From contig JBGCGJ010000044.1 in NCBI GenBank assembly GCA_045110675.1, positions 1 to 64,000 of the forward strand: 64,000 nt of DNA, in the 5' to 3' direction. Numbering within the stretch: position 1 is the stretch's first letter; every line of letters begins with the position of its first letter. Position numbers and translations under genes: made by a program. This DNA is from JBALVT01 sp045110675. Its GTDB lineage: Bacteria; Pseudomonadota; Gammaproteobacteria; Pseudomonadales; Halieaceae. Positions 50,075 to 58,669 of the stretch are shown here, piece by piece. Under the pieces are notes generated by a model. That model saw only the letters and a program-made list of their open reading frames with translations. It ran no database searches and had not been told where the DNA came from.

Positions 50075-51700
50075 CTATGGCGCCAGGAACGGACCGTCGA
50101 CACACAATCTTCTACCGTCTGGCGTAGTGCAGGCACCGCAGATACCGACTCCACATTTTGTTAGGTAATCGATGGCACTGCGTATCTGGTCCTCTCGAAC
50201 GAACTCTCGCTCTACCGCAATGGCAGCATGTACCATTGGCTCTGGCCCGCAATTGTAGAACACAAGCGTGTCTCTCTCTTCTTGCGAAAGGCTCTCCAGA
50301 CGAGTCCGTAGCATTTCGGTTACAAAACCCTGATAGCCTTCGCTGCCGTCATCGGTTGCCACATGTACATCGGCGATTTCCCGGCACTCATCCAAGAAAT
50401 ACAGGCGCTCGGCGGTTCTGGCGCCGGCGAAAATTTCAGCGTTGCCAAAATCTCGTGCCAATTGATACACCGCCGCCAAGCCGGTACCACCGGCTACAGC
50501 CATTATCTTCGCACCTTCGCCGGGAGCTGCGGCGATGCCATGTGGGCCGCGAACATAGGCCTCTGTGCCTTCTGGTAAATCCATTAGTGCGTGGGTGAAT
50601 TGCCCCACGTCTATAACGACGAGCGAAAACGGGTCATCGGTGAGGGCTGAGAAAGGTTTTTCTCCCAGACCGGGTATCCACAAGAAAATAAACTCGCCCG
50701 CCTGGATGTTCAGCTTGCGATCAAAGGTGAGAATGGTGATGTCATCGCAAACCCGTTTGTTTTCTACCAGAGTGACCGGGCTGAAAGACATATCGATGTC
50801 ATAGCGAATGTGAGACTCGGCTTTATTGGAACCGAAATCCAGGTCAGCTGATAGAACATTAAAATAGTCGGCGATCTCATCCGTGGTGAGGCCGGTAAGC
50901 GACGATCCCACACCGATAATAGCTGCCCCGGCATCGACAAATGCCCTGACATCGTCTGCACTGCTAACACCGCCACAGCCGATTATGGGACGGTCGGTTA
51001 CCGCGGCGATTTCTCGTACGCACTTCAACGCTATGGGGAGTACACCCTTGCCCGAAAGGCCTCCAGCACCGTTGCTTAACACCGGATGACCGTGGGCCGA
51101 GGTGTATCCGGGCCCAACAGTGTTAATAGCGCAGAGGGCATCTGCTCCACCGGCAACCGCAGCGGTGGCTATTTCGCCAATATCCGGGGTATTGGGTGTG
51201 AGTTTGGGGATAACGGGAATATCGACGACGGCTTTAACCGCGGCGGTTACCTCGCGCACTAGTGCGGGGTCTTGGCCCATGGCCATGCCGTAACCTTTAG
51301 CGTGAGGGCAGGACAGATTTAACTCAAGGCCATCGGAAACCGGTGCCATAATCTTGGCGACTTCAACAAATTCTTCTACGGATCCACCGAAAATCGAAGT
51401 GAGCAGGAAGCGATCGGCTGGAACCTTCAATTGGGCCATAATCCTCGCCGACTCGCTTGCCCCGGGATTGGTCAACCCTACTGCGTTAACAAAGCAACCT
51501 GGGGCGTACTGACTGAATACCGGCTCGCGGTTGCCCAGCTTGGGGTCTGGGCCAATACTCTTGGTGGTGACCACTCCAACCTGCGGCATGTTGTCGAAGA
51601 TATACTGAATAATGGGGACAGCGGTGGTAACAATGCCAGAGGGGATGGTGAAAGGGCCGGACAGGGTTTTGCCGAAAAATGCTTTAGTGGGGATAGTCAA
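50075..51700 (-). CDS. Dihydroorotate dehydrogenase-like PyrD fused to a PyrK-like FAD/2Fe-2S reductase
   Basis: The 541-residue single chain joins two proteins. Residues 1-290 are a class 1 dihydroorotate dehydrogenase-like FMN barrel (NAVGLTNPG; ELNLSCPH with catalytic-type C131; IIGCGGVSSADD). Residues from about 305 on are a PyrK-like ferredoxin-reductase module with AVAGGTGLAAVY and a C-terminal 2Fe-2S motif C516-x4-C521-x2-C524-x8-C533. In class 1B enzymes these are separate PyrD and PyrK subunits that let NAD+ accept the electrons. The TTG start is the only one possible after an in-frame stop. It could serve pyrimidine synthesis or a different dihydro-substrate. Confidence 0.88.
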   Translation of the reverse strand: MTIPTKAFFGKTLSGPFTIPSGIVTTAVPIIQYIFDNMPQVGVVTTKSIGPDPKLGNREPVFSQYAPGCFVNAVGLTNPGASESARIMAQLKVPADRFLLTSIFGGSVEEFVEVAKIMAPVSDGLELNLSCPHAKGYGMAMGQDPALVREVTAAVKAVVDIPVIPKLTPNTPDIGEIATAAVAGGADALCAINTVGPGYTSAHGHPVLSNGAGGLSGKGVLPIALKCVREIAAVTDRPIIGCGGVSSADDVRAFVDAGAAIIGVGSSLTGLTTDEIADYFNVLSADLDFGSNKAESHIRYDIDMSFSPVTLVENKRVCDDITILTFDRKLNIQAGEFIFLWIPGLGEKPFSALTDDPFSLVVIDVGQFTHALMDLPEGTEAYVRGPHGIAAAPGEGAKIMAVAGGTGLAAVYQLARDFGNAEIFAGARTAERLYFLDECREIADVHVATDDGSEGYQGFVTEMLRTRLESLSQEERDTLVFYNCGPEPMVHAAIAVEREFVREDQIRSAIDYLTKCGVGICGACTTPDGRRLCVDGPFLAP

Positions 51701-51779
51701 GATGGGCGCTCGAAAGTCTCGTTATCGGGGATTTTAGGTGGCGCAAGTATACTGGCTTGTGCCTCTATAGTCTAAGAGA

Positions 51780-53060
51780 CTAGCGCTGGGGATGGTGTTC
51801 TTGGTTGCCTTGAGAATAAGCCAGGGCGACCTCTTCGGCGATAATCTGAATCCCACGCTCTACGACATCGGCCTTTTGCGCGTAGGAGACCCGAATACAC
51901 TCCCGTTGATGGGTCCAGTTCGCGTCCATACCAATGAAGAAGTTGTGGCCGGGCACGATGAGTACACCTCGCTTCTTGAGTCGTTCATAAAGAACCTGGC
52001 TGCTGATAGGCAGTCCTTCAAACCACAGCCACAGGAATATTGCGCCCTCAGGTTTGTGAATGTGGAAGGGCAGGTCACCCAGTTTGTCGCAAAACCAGTT
52101 GAGGGTTTGTTCGGAGCGTTGTCGATAAAAGGGTGTCACGTAATCCCTGGTAAGTGACAGTATTTCGCCGGTCCTGAACAGCTCTTTCGCCAAGGTGGGC
52201 CCCAGGTTCCCGCAGGCCAGGTTTACAATCGTGTTGACCTTGGTATAGGCCTGAATAATTTCCTCCCGCGCCACTATAATGCCAGTTCGGACGCCCGGAA
52301 GACCAAGCTTGGAGAGGCTTAGCGCAAGAATGGTGTTGCTGTTCCAATGTGGACGAGCGTCATTGAACAATATGTTGGGAAAGGGGAGGCCATAAGCTCC
52401 ATCGATAATCAATGGGATATCCATCTCCTGGGCTATCGCATCGAGGTGCTCAATCTCCTCATCAGTGAGCACGTTTCCCGTAGGATTAGTGGGCCGAGAG
52501 ACACAAAGCGCGGCAGTATGTTCGTCCACCGTCAATTGGGAAAAATCCACGTGGTATTTAAAAAGATGGTTGTCCAATAACTCGATGCTGGGGCGAGTTG
52601 CGCTGAAGAAATTCTCGCTTAGGCCAATATCGCGATAGCCAATATATTCGGGCGCAAGCGGCAAATGTATCGAGCGGACGGAGGAATCAGGCATAACACC
52701 GGCGAACATATTGTAAAGTACGAAGAAGGCAGATTGGCTGCCGTTGGAAACCGCGATGTTCTCACCTGACAATGACCAGCCAAACTGCTTGCGCAGAAAA
52801 GACGCGATTTGTTCGCGGAAGTCTTTGTCTCCTTGTGGAGACTGATAGATACCGAACAGGCTGTGGCGCTGCGCTGGGTCCGCCATGACCTGCTCAAGCC
52901 GTTGTTGGAATATTGCCTCGACTTCCGGTAATCGACCCGGATTGCCGCCTCCCATAAAGATCATATTGGGATTTTCGTTAAGCGCAGAGCCCAGATCGTC
53001 CATGAGCTCCACGATTCCTGATTCTTGGGAGAACTTTGTGCCGAAGGTGGAGAGTTTCAA
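51780..53060 (-). CDS. avtA: Valine-pyruvate aminotransferase
   Basis: The 426-residue class I PLP transaminase aligns along its length with E. coli AvtA: FGTKFSQESGIVELMDDL, MGGGNPGRLPE, NGSQSAFFVLYNMFAG, APEYIGYRDIGL, CVSRPTNPTGNVLTDEE, the PLP lysine in LALSLSKLGLPGVRTG, and HKPEGAIFLWLWFEGLPI. It interconverts valine/2-oxoisovalerate with alanine/pyruvate. The start is a TTG at the position matching the E. coli N-terminus, with a poor ribosome site, suggesting low expression. It is a single gene between unrelated units. Confidence 0.95.
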   Translation of the reverse strand: MKLSTFGTKFSQESGIVELMDDLGSALNENPNMIFMGGGNPGRLPEVEAIFQQRLEQVMADPAQRHSLFGIYQSPQGDKDFREQIASFLRKQFGWSLSGENIAVSNGSQSAFFVLYNMFAGVMPDSSVRSIHLPLAPEYIGYRDIGLSENFFSATRPSIELLDNHLFKYHVDFSQLTVDEHTAALCVSRPTNPTGNVLTDEEIEHLDAIAQEMDIPLIIDGAYGLPFPNILFNDARPHWNSNTILALSLSKLGLPGVRTGIIVAREEIIQAYTKVNTIVNLACGNLGPTLAKELFRTGEILSLTRDYVTPFYRQRSEQTLNWFCDKLGDLPFHIHKPEGAIFLWLWFEGLPISSQVLYERLKKRGVLIVPGHNFFIGMDANWTHQRECIRVSYAQKADVVERGIQIIAEEVALAYSQGNQEHHPQR

Positions 53061-53405
53061 AGCGGAGTCTCTGTTGTGGAGTTCTAATTTGCTGGTAATC
53101 AGTCTAGTACATGAACGATCTCAGGTGCAGGGAGCCACAAAAATATTCGTGTTTGCTGAGTGGCTAGCAGTTGTTTGTTGTCGAGTAGTTTTAAAGTGAT
53201 AAATCCAAGCTGTTCTGAAGCTCGTGTGACACAAGTCTGGTAAAGCGCGCTGACAGTTAGTTTGCTGCCCTTGGTGGCTTATTTACCAGTGTTTGTGGGA
53301 CTATTGGCAGTAGGAGTGTGAGGTGAGAGGCTTTATCTTGGAATAGGAGCCTGTGAACCATTCTTTATAAAATTTGTTCGGTTGTTTTTAACTATCGGTG
53401 TAAAA
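53061..53405. other. Intergenic region without a gene
   Basis: The 345 bases between the leftward avtA and the rightward DUF2059 gene hold promoters for both by position. No convincing reading frame, hairpin terminator or palindrome was found. An A/T-rich stretch with TTTATAAAATTTG near 53364 is a possible promoter core for the DUF2059 gene. Confidence 0.5.
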
Positions 53406-53873
53406 ATGAAACTAGTTAATATTTGCCTCTTGATCGCATCACTGTGCTTCTCTTCAATTTCTTTAGCTGATCCCCAGGCTGAGAAAGAAGCGGAAAAGCT
53501 GTTAAACGTGATCGGAATGGAACAGTCACTTGTGCAATCTATGGCTCTGATGCTCGATCTTCAGCTGCAACAAAATCCTGCCTTAGGGCCGTATAAGCAA
53601 GTCATGGAAGAGTTCTTCAGTAAGCATATGAGCTATGAGAGCTTAAAGTCTGACATGGTAAAAATTTACTCAGAGGCGTTTACTGCTTCCGAACTGAGTG
53701 AAATTAATGATTTTTATTCAACCAAGGTGGGCAGGAAAACGATTGAGTCGATGCCTGCTCTTATGGCACAAGGCGCCCAGATTGGTGCCGCTCGTGTTCA
53801 GGAGAACATAGGTGAGCTTCAAGCCATGATTGAGGCGGAGTCAGAGCGCCTACAAAAGTTACAGCAGGAATAG
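53406..53873 (+). CDS. DUF2059 secreted protein
   Basis: The 155-residue protein has a signal peptide (MKLVNICLLIASLCFSSISLA, cleavage before DPQAEK) and an all-helical DUF2059 domain. The diagnostic SEINDFYSTKVGRKTIESMPALMAQGAQIG is seen in its C-terminal half. It is a periplasmic protein of unknown function. ATG 53406 gives the signal peptide a normal N-terminus; eight upstream codons are discounted. Single gene. Confidence 0.85.
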   Translation: MKLVNICLLIASLCFSSISLADPQAEKEAEKLLNVIGMEQSLVQSMALMLDLQLQQNPALGPYKQVMEEFFSKHMSYESLKSDMVKIYSEAFTASELSEINDFYSTKVGRKTIESMPALMAQGAQIGAARVQENIGELQAMIEAESERLQKLQQE

Positions 53874-53921
53874 ATTTCTAACGGCGCTGAACTTGGTCTT
53901 TTACAGGAGGAATTGATCTGC

Positions 53922-54560
53922 ATGAACCGAGTAGCTTGGGGTTATGGTACGCCCCGAACAGTTCGTCCACTGTGGGCCATGATCGAGCTGGGACTGGCTT
54001 ACGATCACAAAAAAATATTGCCGCGCGGCGAGGGAATGGAAGACCCGGCTTTTCGCGCGCTCTCCGGCAGGCATAAAATACCGTTTTATCAGGACGACCG
54101 TATCACGATGGGCGAGAGTGCGGCGATCGTGAGCTATCTTGCCGATCGGTACGGCAATGAAGCGTTGTCCATGCCAGCAGCCGGTACGAAGGAACGCGCC
54201 ATTCTCCAGGATTATACGATGTTTGTCATGACTGAGATCGATGCGCGATTGTACAGCGTCCGCTTGCATGATGAGCCTCCCGGCGGGCTCTCCTCGGTCT
54301 ATGGCTCGGCACCAGCGGCCGTCGATGCAGCGAAGCAGTATGCAGCCAGGGGCCTGCGCGAGGCTGCGCGATGGTTTAAGGACGATCAACACTTTGCCAT
54401 GGGAGATCGTTTTGGCTCCGTGGATATCCTACTTGTCTCATGCCTCGACTGGGCGTTGTTTTACGGGTTGGAATTACCTGCGCCGCTGGAAATTTACAGG
54501 AACCGATTAGCATTGCGACCTGGTTATCTCCAGGCGATGGCAGAGAACAAACCTTCCTAG
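53922..54560 (+). CDS. Glutathione S-transferase family protein
   Basis: The 212-residue protein has an N-terminal thioredoxin-like domain ending in the glutathione contact HKIPFYQDDRITMGESAAIVSYLADRYG and a helical C-terminal domain with FAMGDRFGSVDILLVSCLDWA (the N-capping and hydrophobic-staple region of GSTs). AGGAGG at 53905-53910 serves ATG 53922 at 11 bases; a TTG at 53913 is too close. It would conjugate or reduce electrophiles with glutathione. Substrate not predictable. Confidence 0.9.
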   Translation: MNRVAWGYGTPRTVRPLWAMIELGLAYDHKKILPRGEGMEDPAFRALSGRHKIPFYQDDRITMGESAAIVSYLADRYGNEALSMPAAGTKERAILQDYTMFVMTEIDARLYSVRLHDEPPGGLSSVYGSAPAAVDAAKQYAARGLREAARWFKDDQHFAMGDRFGSVDILLVSCLDWALFYGLELPAPLEIYRNRLALRPGYLQAMAENKPS

Positions 54561-54617
54561 GCAAATAGGCTTATTCTGCTTTGATAACTTTTGGTACTAG
54601 GCATACAGGACCAGTTG

Positions 54618-55211
54618 ATGAGTGACCCGATCGAATTGTTCAAAAGTAATTGGGATAAAGCGAAGTCGCTTGAAGATGCGAATGCCAATTACTGTACTCT
54701 TGCGACTGTGTCTGAAGAGGGCCAGGTCTCAACTCGGACTTTGGTGTTGAGAGAGGTCACTGATGATTCGTTCGTGATTTTCGTGAACAATACGTCTCCT
54801 AAATGGCAGCAACTTCATTATTCCGAGAAGTTAGAGCTGTTGGTATTCTGGCCTAGCATGATGCAGCAGTACCGAATTCGTGGAAGCATAGCATTGGTTC
54901 CAAAGGATGAAATGCGCCGACATTGGTCGAGAAAACCCTATGATTCAAAGATAATCGATCATTACTATACAGACTATCACCCTCAATCTAGCCAGCTTGA
55001 TAGCAGAGAAACACTGCTGAATGGAATAGACAAGCTCAAGATTGCGTACTCGAGGGAGGACGATGTTCCGTTTCCAGAAAATGCGGAAGGAATCGCGATT
55101 AAAGCTGATCATATTGAAACTTGGCAAGGTTCAGTTACAGATCGTATACATGAGAGGCACTTGTACACCTTGGGACAGGGTCAATGGGCCTGTAGCATGC
55201 TAGTTCCATGA
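54618..55211 (+). CDS. pdxH: Pyridoxamine 5'-phosphate oxidase-like protein
   Basis: The 197-residue FMN protein follows PdxH: YCTLATVSEEGQVSTRTLVLREV (FMN phosphate contacts), FVNNTSPKWQQL, LELLVFWPSMMQQYRIRG, then WSRKP. It would oxidise pyridoxine or pyridoxamine phosphate to PLP. The C-terminal end, IHERHLYTLGQGQWACSMLVP, keeps the WxxxxLxP close of PdxH but replaces the usual RLHDR with RIHER. Substrate specificity could therefore differ slightly. CAGGA precedes the ATG by seven bases. PLP supply fits the many transaminases in the window, although the gene stands apart from them. Confidence 0.82.
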   Translation: MSDPIELFKSNWDKAKSLEDANANYCTLATVSEEGQVSTRTLVLREVTDDSFVIFVNNTSPKWQQLHYSEKLELLVFWPSMMQQYRIRGSIALVPKDEMRRHWSRKPYDSKIIDHYYTDYHPQSSQLDSRETLLNGIDKLKIAYSREDDVPFPENAEGIAIKADHIETWQGSVTDRIHERHLYTLGQGQWACSMLVP

Positions 55212-55245
55212 GTAGACCGGCTGGGACAATATTTGAGGGGGTCCT

Positions 55246-55557
55246 TTGATTCGGCATATCCTGGTGATCCAGTTCAAACCGGAGGCTAGCGATTCTTCGA
55301 TTGAGCAGGTAAAAGAGGCTTTTTTGGCAGTTCCAACAAAAATAGCTGGTGTTGAGTCGGTGGAGTGGGGTGTGAACAATAGCCCCGAAAACCTGAATCG
55401 AAATTTTACTCATTGTGTTTTAATGACTTTTGCGGATGAGGAAGCCCGTCAGCACTACTTACCTCATCCGGAGCACGAAGCCTTGAAAGAGAAGTTTCTC
55501 CCAGTACTAAATAGTATTGTTGTTCTTGACTACGAAGTGTTGATGCCTACTCATTGA
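55246..55557 (+). CDS. Dabb-family (stress-responsive alpha/beta-barrel) protein
   Basis: The 103-residue protein is a ferredoxin-like dimeric alpha/beta-barrel (Dabb): MIRHILVIQFKPEASDSSIEQV at the start, VEWGVNNSPENLNRNFTHCVLMTF, and YLPHPEHEALKEKFLPVL before the last strand. Such proteins are small enzymes or ligand binders of mostly unknown activity. Start is TTG with GAGGGGG four bases upstream. It lies 34 bases after the PdxH-like gene and may share its transcript. Confidence 0.88.
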   Translation: MIRHILVIQFKPEASDSSIEQVKEAFLAVPTKIAGVESVEWGVNNSPENLNRNFTHCVLMTFADEEARQHYLPHPEHEALKEKFLPVLNSIVVLDYEVLMPTH

Positions 55558-55586
55558 TAATATGGTTATTCAGAGTAGAGAAAGGA

Positions 55587-55676
55587 TTTAAAATATTTAG
55601 ATTTGTTACTGTGGTGTCATGTGTTTTGTTTAGTCCGGCTTTCGCGACCGATTTTATTTCGCTTAGCTATGGTTAG
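55587..55676 (+). pseudogene. Possible remnant of a secreted-protein N-terminus
   Basis: This 29-codon open stretch reads FKIFRFVTVVSCVLFSPAFA then TDFISLSYG and a stop. It looks like a signal peptide with a cleavage site but lacks a start codon and any mature protein. It may be a decayed gene start; chance is not excluded. Confidence 0.25.
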
Positions 55677-55725
55677 AATCCAGGCATTTATTCAAGAGTG
55701 ACTGGCTATTGTTGACGGAGATTTA

Positions 55726-56202
55726 ATGAAAATAAAAAATTTGTTCATTCTGATAGTGTCGCATATCGCAGTGGGTGCATTTGGTTTTGCCGCCGGAATA
55801 TACGCCCTCCCTATACTCATTGCTCCGGAGTCGCCAACTGAATCTGAGATCACTGCTATGTCTTCACGAGCAAAATACTCTGGAGAGTTTACAAGAGACC
55901 GCGCAGATAGCGACTCACTTCATTGGGGGGAGGGTCATGTTTCTGTTGGCGCCGAGTTTATCACCCTAATGGGGAAGCTCGCGGCTGGTCCAGACTACAA
56001 GCTCTACCTATCGCCAGAGTTTGTGGAAACTGAACTAGACTTTGAACGTTTAAAGCCAGCTATGGTTCGCGTAGGAGATGTTAAAACCTTTGAAAACTTT
56101 CTGGTTAAAGTTTCCCCTGATGTCAATATCTCAAACTACAACACTGTCATCGTTTGGTGCGAGACGTTTGGTGAATTTATTACATCTGCGAGGTATCGCT
56201 AG
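55726..56202 (+). CDS. DM13-domain protein, membrane-anchored
   Basis: The 158-residue protein begins with one membrane anchor or signal segment (LFILIVSHIAVGAFGFAAGIYALPILI) and then a DM13 domain: HWGEGHVSV, LAAGPDYKLYLSP, VGDVKTFENFLVKVSPDVNISNYNTVIVWCETFGEFITSARY. DM13 proteins are thought to take part in extracytoplasmic redox; the single Cys in VWCETF is the conserved one. Single gene; partner unknown. Confidence 0.9.
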   Translation: MKIKNLFILIVSHIAVGAFGFAAGIYALPILIAPESPTESEITAMSSRAKYSGEFTRDRADSDSLHWGEGHVSVGAEFITLMGKLAAGPDYKLYLSPEFVETELDFERLKPAMVRVGDVKTFENFLVKVSPDVNISNYNTVIVWCETFGEFITSARYR

Positions 56203-56296
56203 GGTCGAACGCTCGCCAGTGTCGTGTGATTGTGGCCTTAACGCCAGCTGGGATTAACCCTTTCTGTATAGGGATAAATTCAACGAGCGGAGAGCT

Positions 56297-57235
56297 ATGA
56301 GCGAAGAAAATACAGGGAAATTGATTTCCGGTTTTTGGCGGAGAATCGGCGCTTTACTGATTGATGTCGTGTTACTCGGCTTCCTGGGTTCAATGCTGGG
56401 GCTGGTTTTTGAATCTGCTTTCGTTGAATTAGGCGGCTGGGGTCGCGTTGTCGGCTTTGCGATAGCGCTGGTCTACTTTGGTGTTATGAACAGTCGTATC
56501 TCTGGGGGACAGACTGTCGGGAAGCGTATACTTGATCTAAGGGTGATCGGGTCGGATAACCTCCCTATCGGAACCCGTAAGTCTCTGGTTCGCGCTGCAA
56601 TTCTCGCCATTCCGTTCTCTCTCAATGGTGCTCAGTTCTCCAGCAATCTGATTTTTTCGTATCTGGTTTACCCTCTCAGTTTGGTGGTTTTGGGTGGTAT
56701 TTTTTCAATAGGCTATTTGTATCTATTCAACCGTCTGACCCGCCAGTCACTTCACGATCTGGCCGTTGGGAGTTATGTCGTCAATGCGGAAGCGCCCAAT
56801 CAAGAAGTTGGAAAGATGTGGAGTGCACACCTCATTGTCATTCTCGTTCTAGGTGTGTTGGCACTTCTGGCACCCTTACTGGGGAATTATTTCGTCGAGC
56901 GCACTGCGTTTAAAAGTATGCTGAAAGCTCAAGCGGCTATAATGTCTGTTGAAGGCGTGTCGTACGCACAGATGTCTACCAATACTATGATTTTGAGCAA
57001 GATTAACCAAGAAAGCACATCCACTGATTATGTGAACGCACAGATCTTTTTAACGGGCAAGAATATCAACGATTCAGAATTGGCGAGTCAGTTCGCTCAT
57101 CTGGTCATTGCCAATTATCCCGAAGCAACAGAAAAAGAGTCTCTTCAGATTACGCTAAGCTACGGCTATGACATAGGTATTTGGTCTGTGTGGTATCACT
57201 ACACCCATGGCTTCGATCCTAACGCTATCAATTAA
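56297..57235 (+). CDS. RDD-family membrane protein with extra soluble C-terminal domain
   Basis: The 312-residue protein starts with an RDD domain: FWRRIGALLIDVVLLGFLGS, then SGGQTVGKRILDLRVIGSDN, then LTRQSLHDLAVGSYVV, with about four membrane segments. A fifth segment (HLIVILVLGVLALLAPLLG) leads to an extracytoplasmic C-terminal domain of about 110 residues with no match I recognise. RDD proteins are often cation or small-molecule transporters, or of unknown role. The gene ends 15 bases before ytoQ and may be co-transcribed with it. Confidence 0.87.
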   Translation: MSEENTGKLISGFWRRIGALLIDVVLLGFLGSMLGLVFESAFVELGGWGRVVGFAIALVYFGVMNSRISGGQTVGKRILDLRVIGSDNLPIGTRKSLVRAAILAIPFSLNGAQFSSNLIFSYLVYPLSLVVLGGIFSIGYLYLFNRLTRQSLHDLAVGSYVVNAEAPNQEVGKMWSAHLIVILVLGVLALLAPLLGNYFVERTAFKSMLKAQAAIMSVEGVSYAQMSTNTMILSKINQESTSTDYVNAQIFLTGKNINDSELASQFAHLVIANYPEATEKESLQITLSYGYDIGIWSVWYHYTHGFDPNAIN

Positions 57236-57250
57236 AAAAAGGTTTTGAAA

Positions 57251-57694
57251 ATGAATTGGACGGTATATCTCTCAGGCGAAATACACACAGATTGGAGAGA
57301 GCAAATAATACGGGGTTGTGAAGCGCAAAATTTGCCAATCACTTTCACCTCCGCGGTGACTAATCACGAAGCAAGCGACGCTGCAGGCGACGTACTAGGT
57401 CATGAGGACTACAGTTTTTGGCGAGACCATAAATCCGCAAAAGTAAATGGGATCAGGACGAAGACGCTTATTGAAACCTGTGATCTTGCAGTGGTGCGTT
57501 TTGGAGACAAATACAAGCAGTGGAACGCGGCGTTTGATGCGGGTTATTGTGCGGCCTTGGACACGCCATACATTACGCTGCACGATGAAAATATCATCCA
57601 CCCCTTAAAGGAGGTGGATGCAGCGGCTATGGCGTGGTCTACCACCGTCGAGCAGGTGGTAGATATACTGAAGTATGTAACCACTCAGGAGTAG
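57251..57694 (+). CDS. ytoQ: YtoQ-family protein
   Basis: The 147-residue protein matches the YtoQ family throughout: WTVYLSGEIHTDWREQI, FTSAVTNHEASDAAG, EDYSFWRDHKSAKVNGIRTK, VVRFGDKYKQWNAAFDAGYCAAL. This is a nucleoside 2-deoxyribosyltransferase-like fold of unknown function. ATG 57251 is preferred to a TTG two codons earlier. The stop codon TAG (57692-57694) lies within the 6-bp target duplication of the mobile element that follows, so insertion left the coding sequence intact. Confidence 0.92.
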   Translation: MNWTVYLSGEIHTDWREQIIRGCEAQNLPITFTSAVTNHEASDAAGDVLGHEDYSFWRDHKSAKVNGIRTKTLIETCDLAVVRFGDKYKQWNAAFDAGYCAALDTPYITLHDENIIHPLKEVDAAAMAWSTTVEQVVDILKYVTTQE

Positions 57695-57728
57695 CTGTAG
57701 TAGCTCAGACCCTATCTGACAGGCAGTG

Positions 57729-57905
57729 CCGGATCGGGTCTAGACTAGATGTCCGCTTTCACCACTTTTACGACATTTAGGCCATAAAGCCTTATACAAT
57801 ATATGGTTATACTATGTCAGGATTTTTAACACTTCTAGAAATAAAAAGGATTCGTATTTCGCCACAACCCTGGCTTCGCAGGGTTTGGGGTTTCTGGCCT
57901 AGTAC
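57729..57905. other. Noncoding left part of the mobile element
   Basis: No gene is seen. It contains the subterminal GATGTCCGCTTT repeat (57748-57759) and A/T-rich DNA. GGGTCT at 57736-57741 pairs with AGACCC at 57708-57713 within the left arm, allowing a terminal hairpin. Confidence 0.5.
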
Positions 57906-58604
57906 TTGCCTGTGCTAGTTTAAGAGCAGGCAAAAAGGGCTCTGGCCCCTTTTCCCGCGTTCAGCGAATCCTCACTGAGAATGGTGGCATCCGCCCGCCG
58001 AAAAGAAAACGATCACCCCTGGCATTGACTCTCGCGGAGCGAGAGATTATTTCGCGTGGGCTGGCGCAGCAGTTATCCGTGCGCACTATAGCGAGCCAAC
58101 TTGACCGTTCACCCTCGACAATAAGCCGAGAAATTCGCCGTACCGGGTCACTGGGAAGGCGACCTAATAGCAGGCTCTCGTGGAAGCCATATCGCCACAT
58201 TGGTGGAGCGTCAGACTTGGTATGTCATGTTGGCGAAGGTCGAAGACAAGACCACTGATACTGTTGTCAGCTCCTTGATTCAACAAGCTGGGGAACTGCC
58301 GAATGAGCTGTATAAGTCTCTGACCTGGGATCGAGGTTCAGAGATGTCGGGCCACAAGAAATTTACACTGGCGACGGATATCCAGGTGTACTTCTGCGAC
58401 CCCAAAAGCCCATGGCAGCGAGGCTCTAACGAAAATACAAACCGGGTGTTACGGCAGTACTTCCCCAAGGGAACCGATCTATCGGTCCACTCTCAGGAAG
58501 AGCTAAATCGGGTGGCAAGACGATTAAACGAACGCCCCAGAAAAACGCTAGACTATGAAACACCGGCAGATCGATTTGCCGCATGTGTTGCGTCGACCGG
58601 TTGA
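57906..58604 (+). pseudogene. IS30-family transposase, broken by internal deletion and frame change
   Basis: One frame reads RVQRILTENGGIRPPKRKRSPLAL and on through LAEREIISRGLAQQLSVRTI to SPSTISREIRRTG, the IS30 N-terminal DNA-binding region, and stops making sense near 58148. From there another frame reads WEGDLIAGSRGSHIATLVERQ (first catalytic D), TWDRGSEM (second D) and RGSNENTNRVLRQYFPKGTDL (E). The central portion between them is missing and the frame changes, so no functional enzyme results. The first N-terminal residues and the left IS30 end are also absent. Confidence 0.88.
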
Positions 58605-58611
58605 ACCCGCA
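58585..58611. repeat. IS30-type right end of the broken transposase
   Basis: GTGTTGCGTCGACCGGTTGA then ACCCGCA closes the transposase gene and includes its stop codon, as in IS30 ends. It matches the sequence at 59379-59405 in the same orientation at 20 of 27 positions, all differences being transitions. Confidence 0.6.
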
Positions 58612-58669
58612 CCTCAAAGCGGCCGTCAACGGATCGGCGTTCTATGTGTGGAATACCAGTCTGCGTCGG

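Noticed and set aside
58025..58604. Two separate small genes in the IS30 region
   Set aside because: Their products are the N- and C-terminal parts of one IS30 transposase in different frames with the middle deleted, so they are a single pseudogene.
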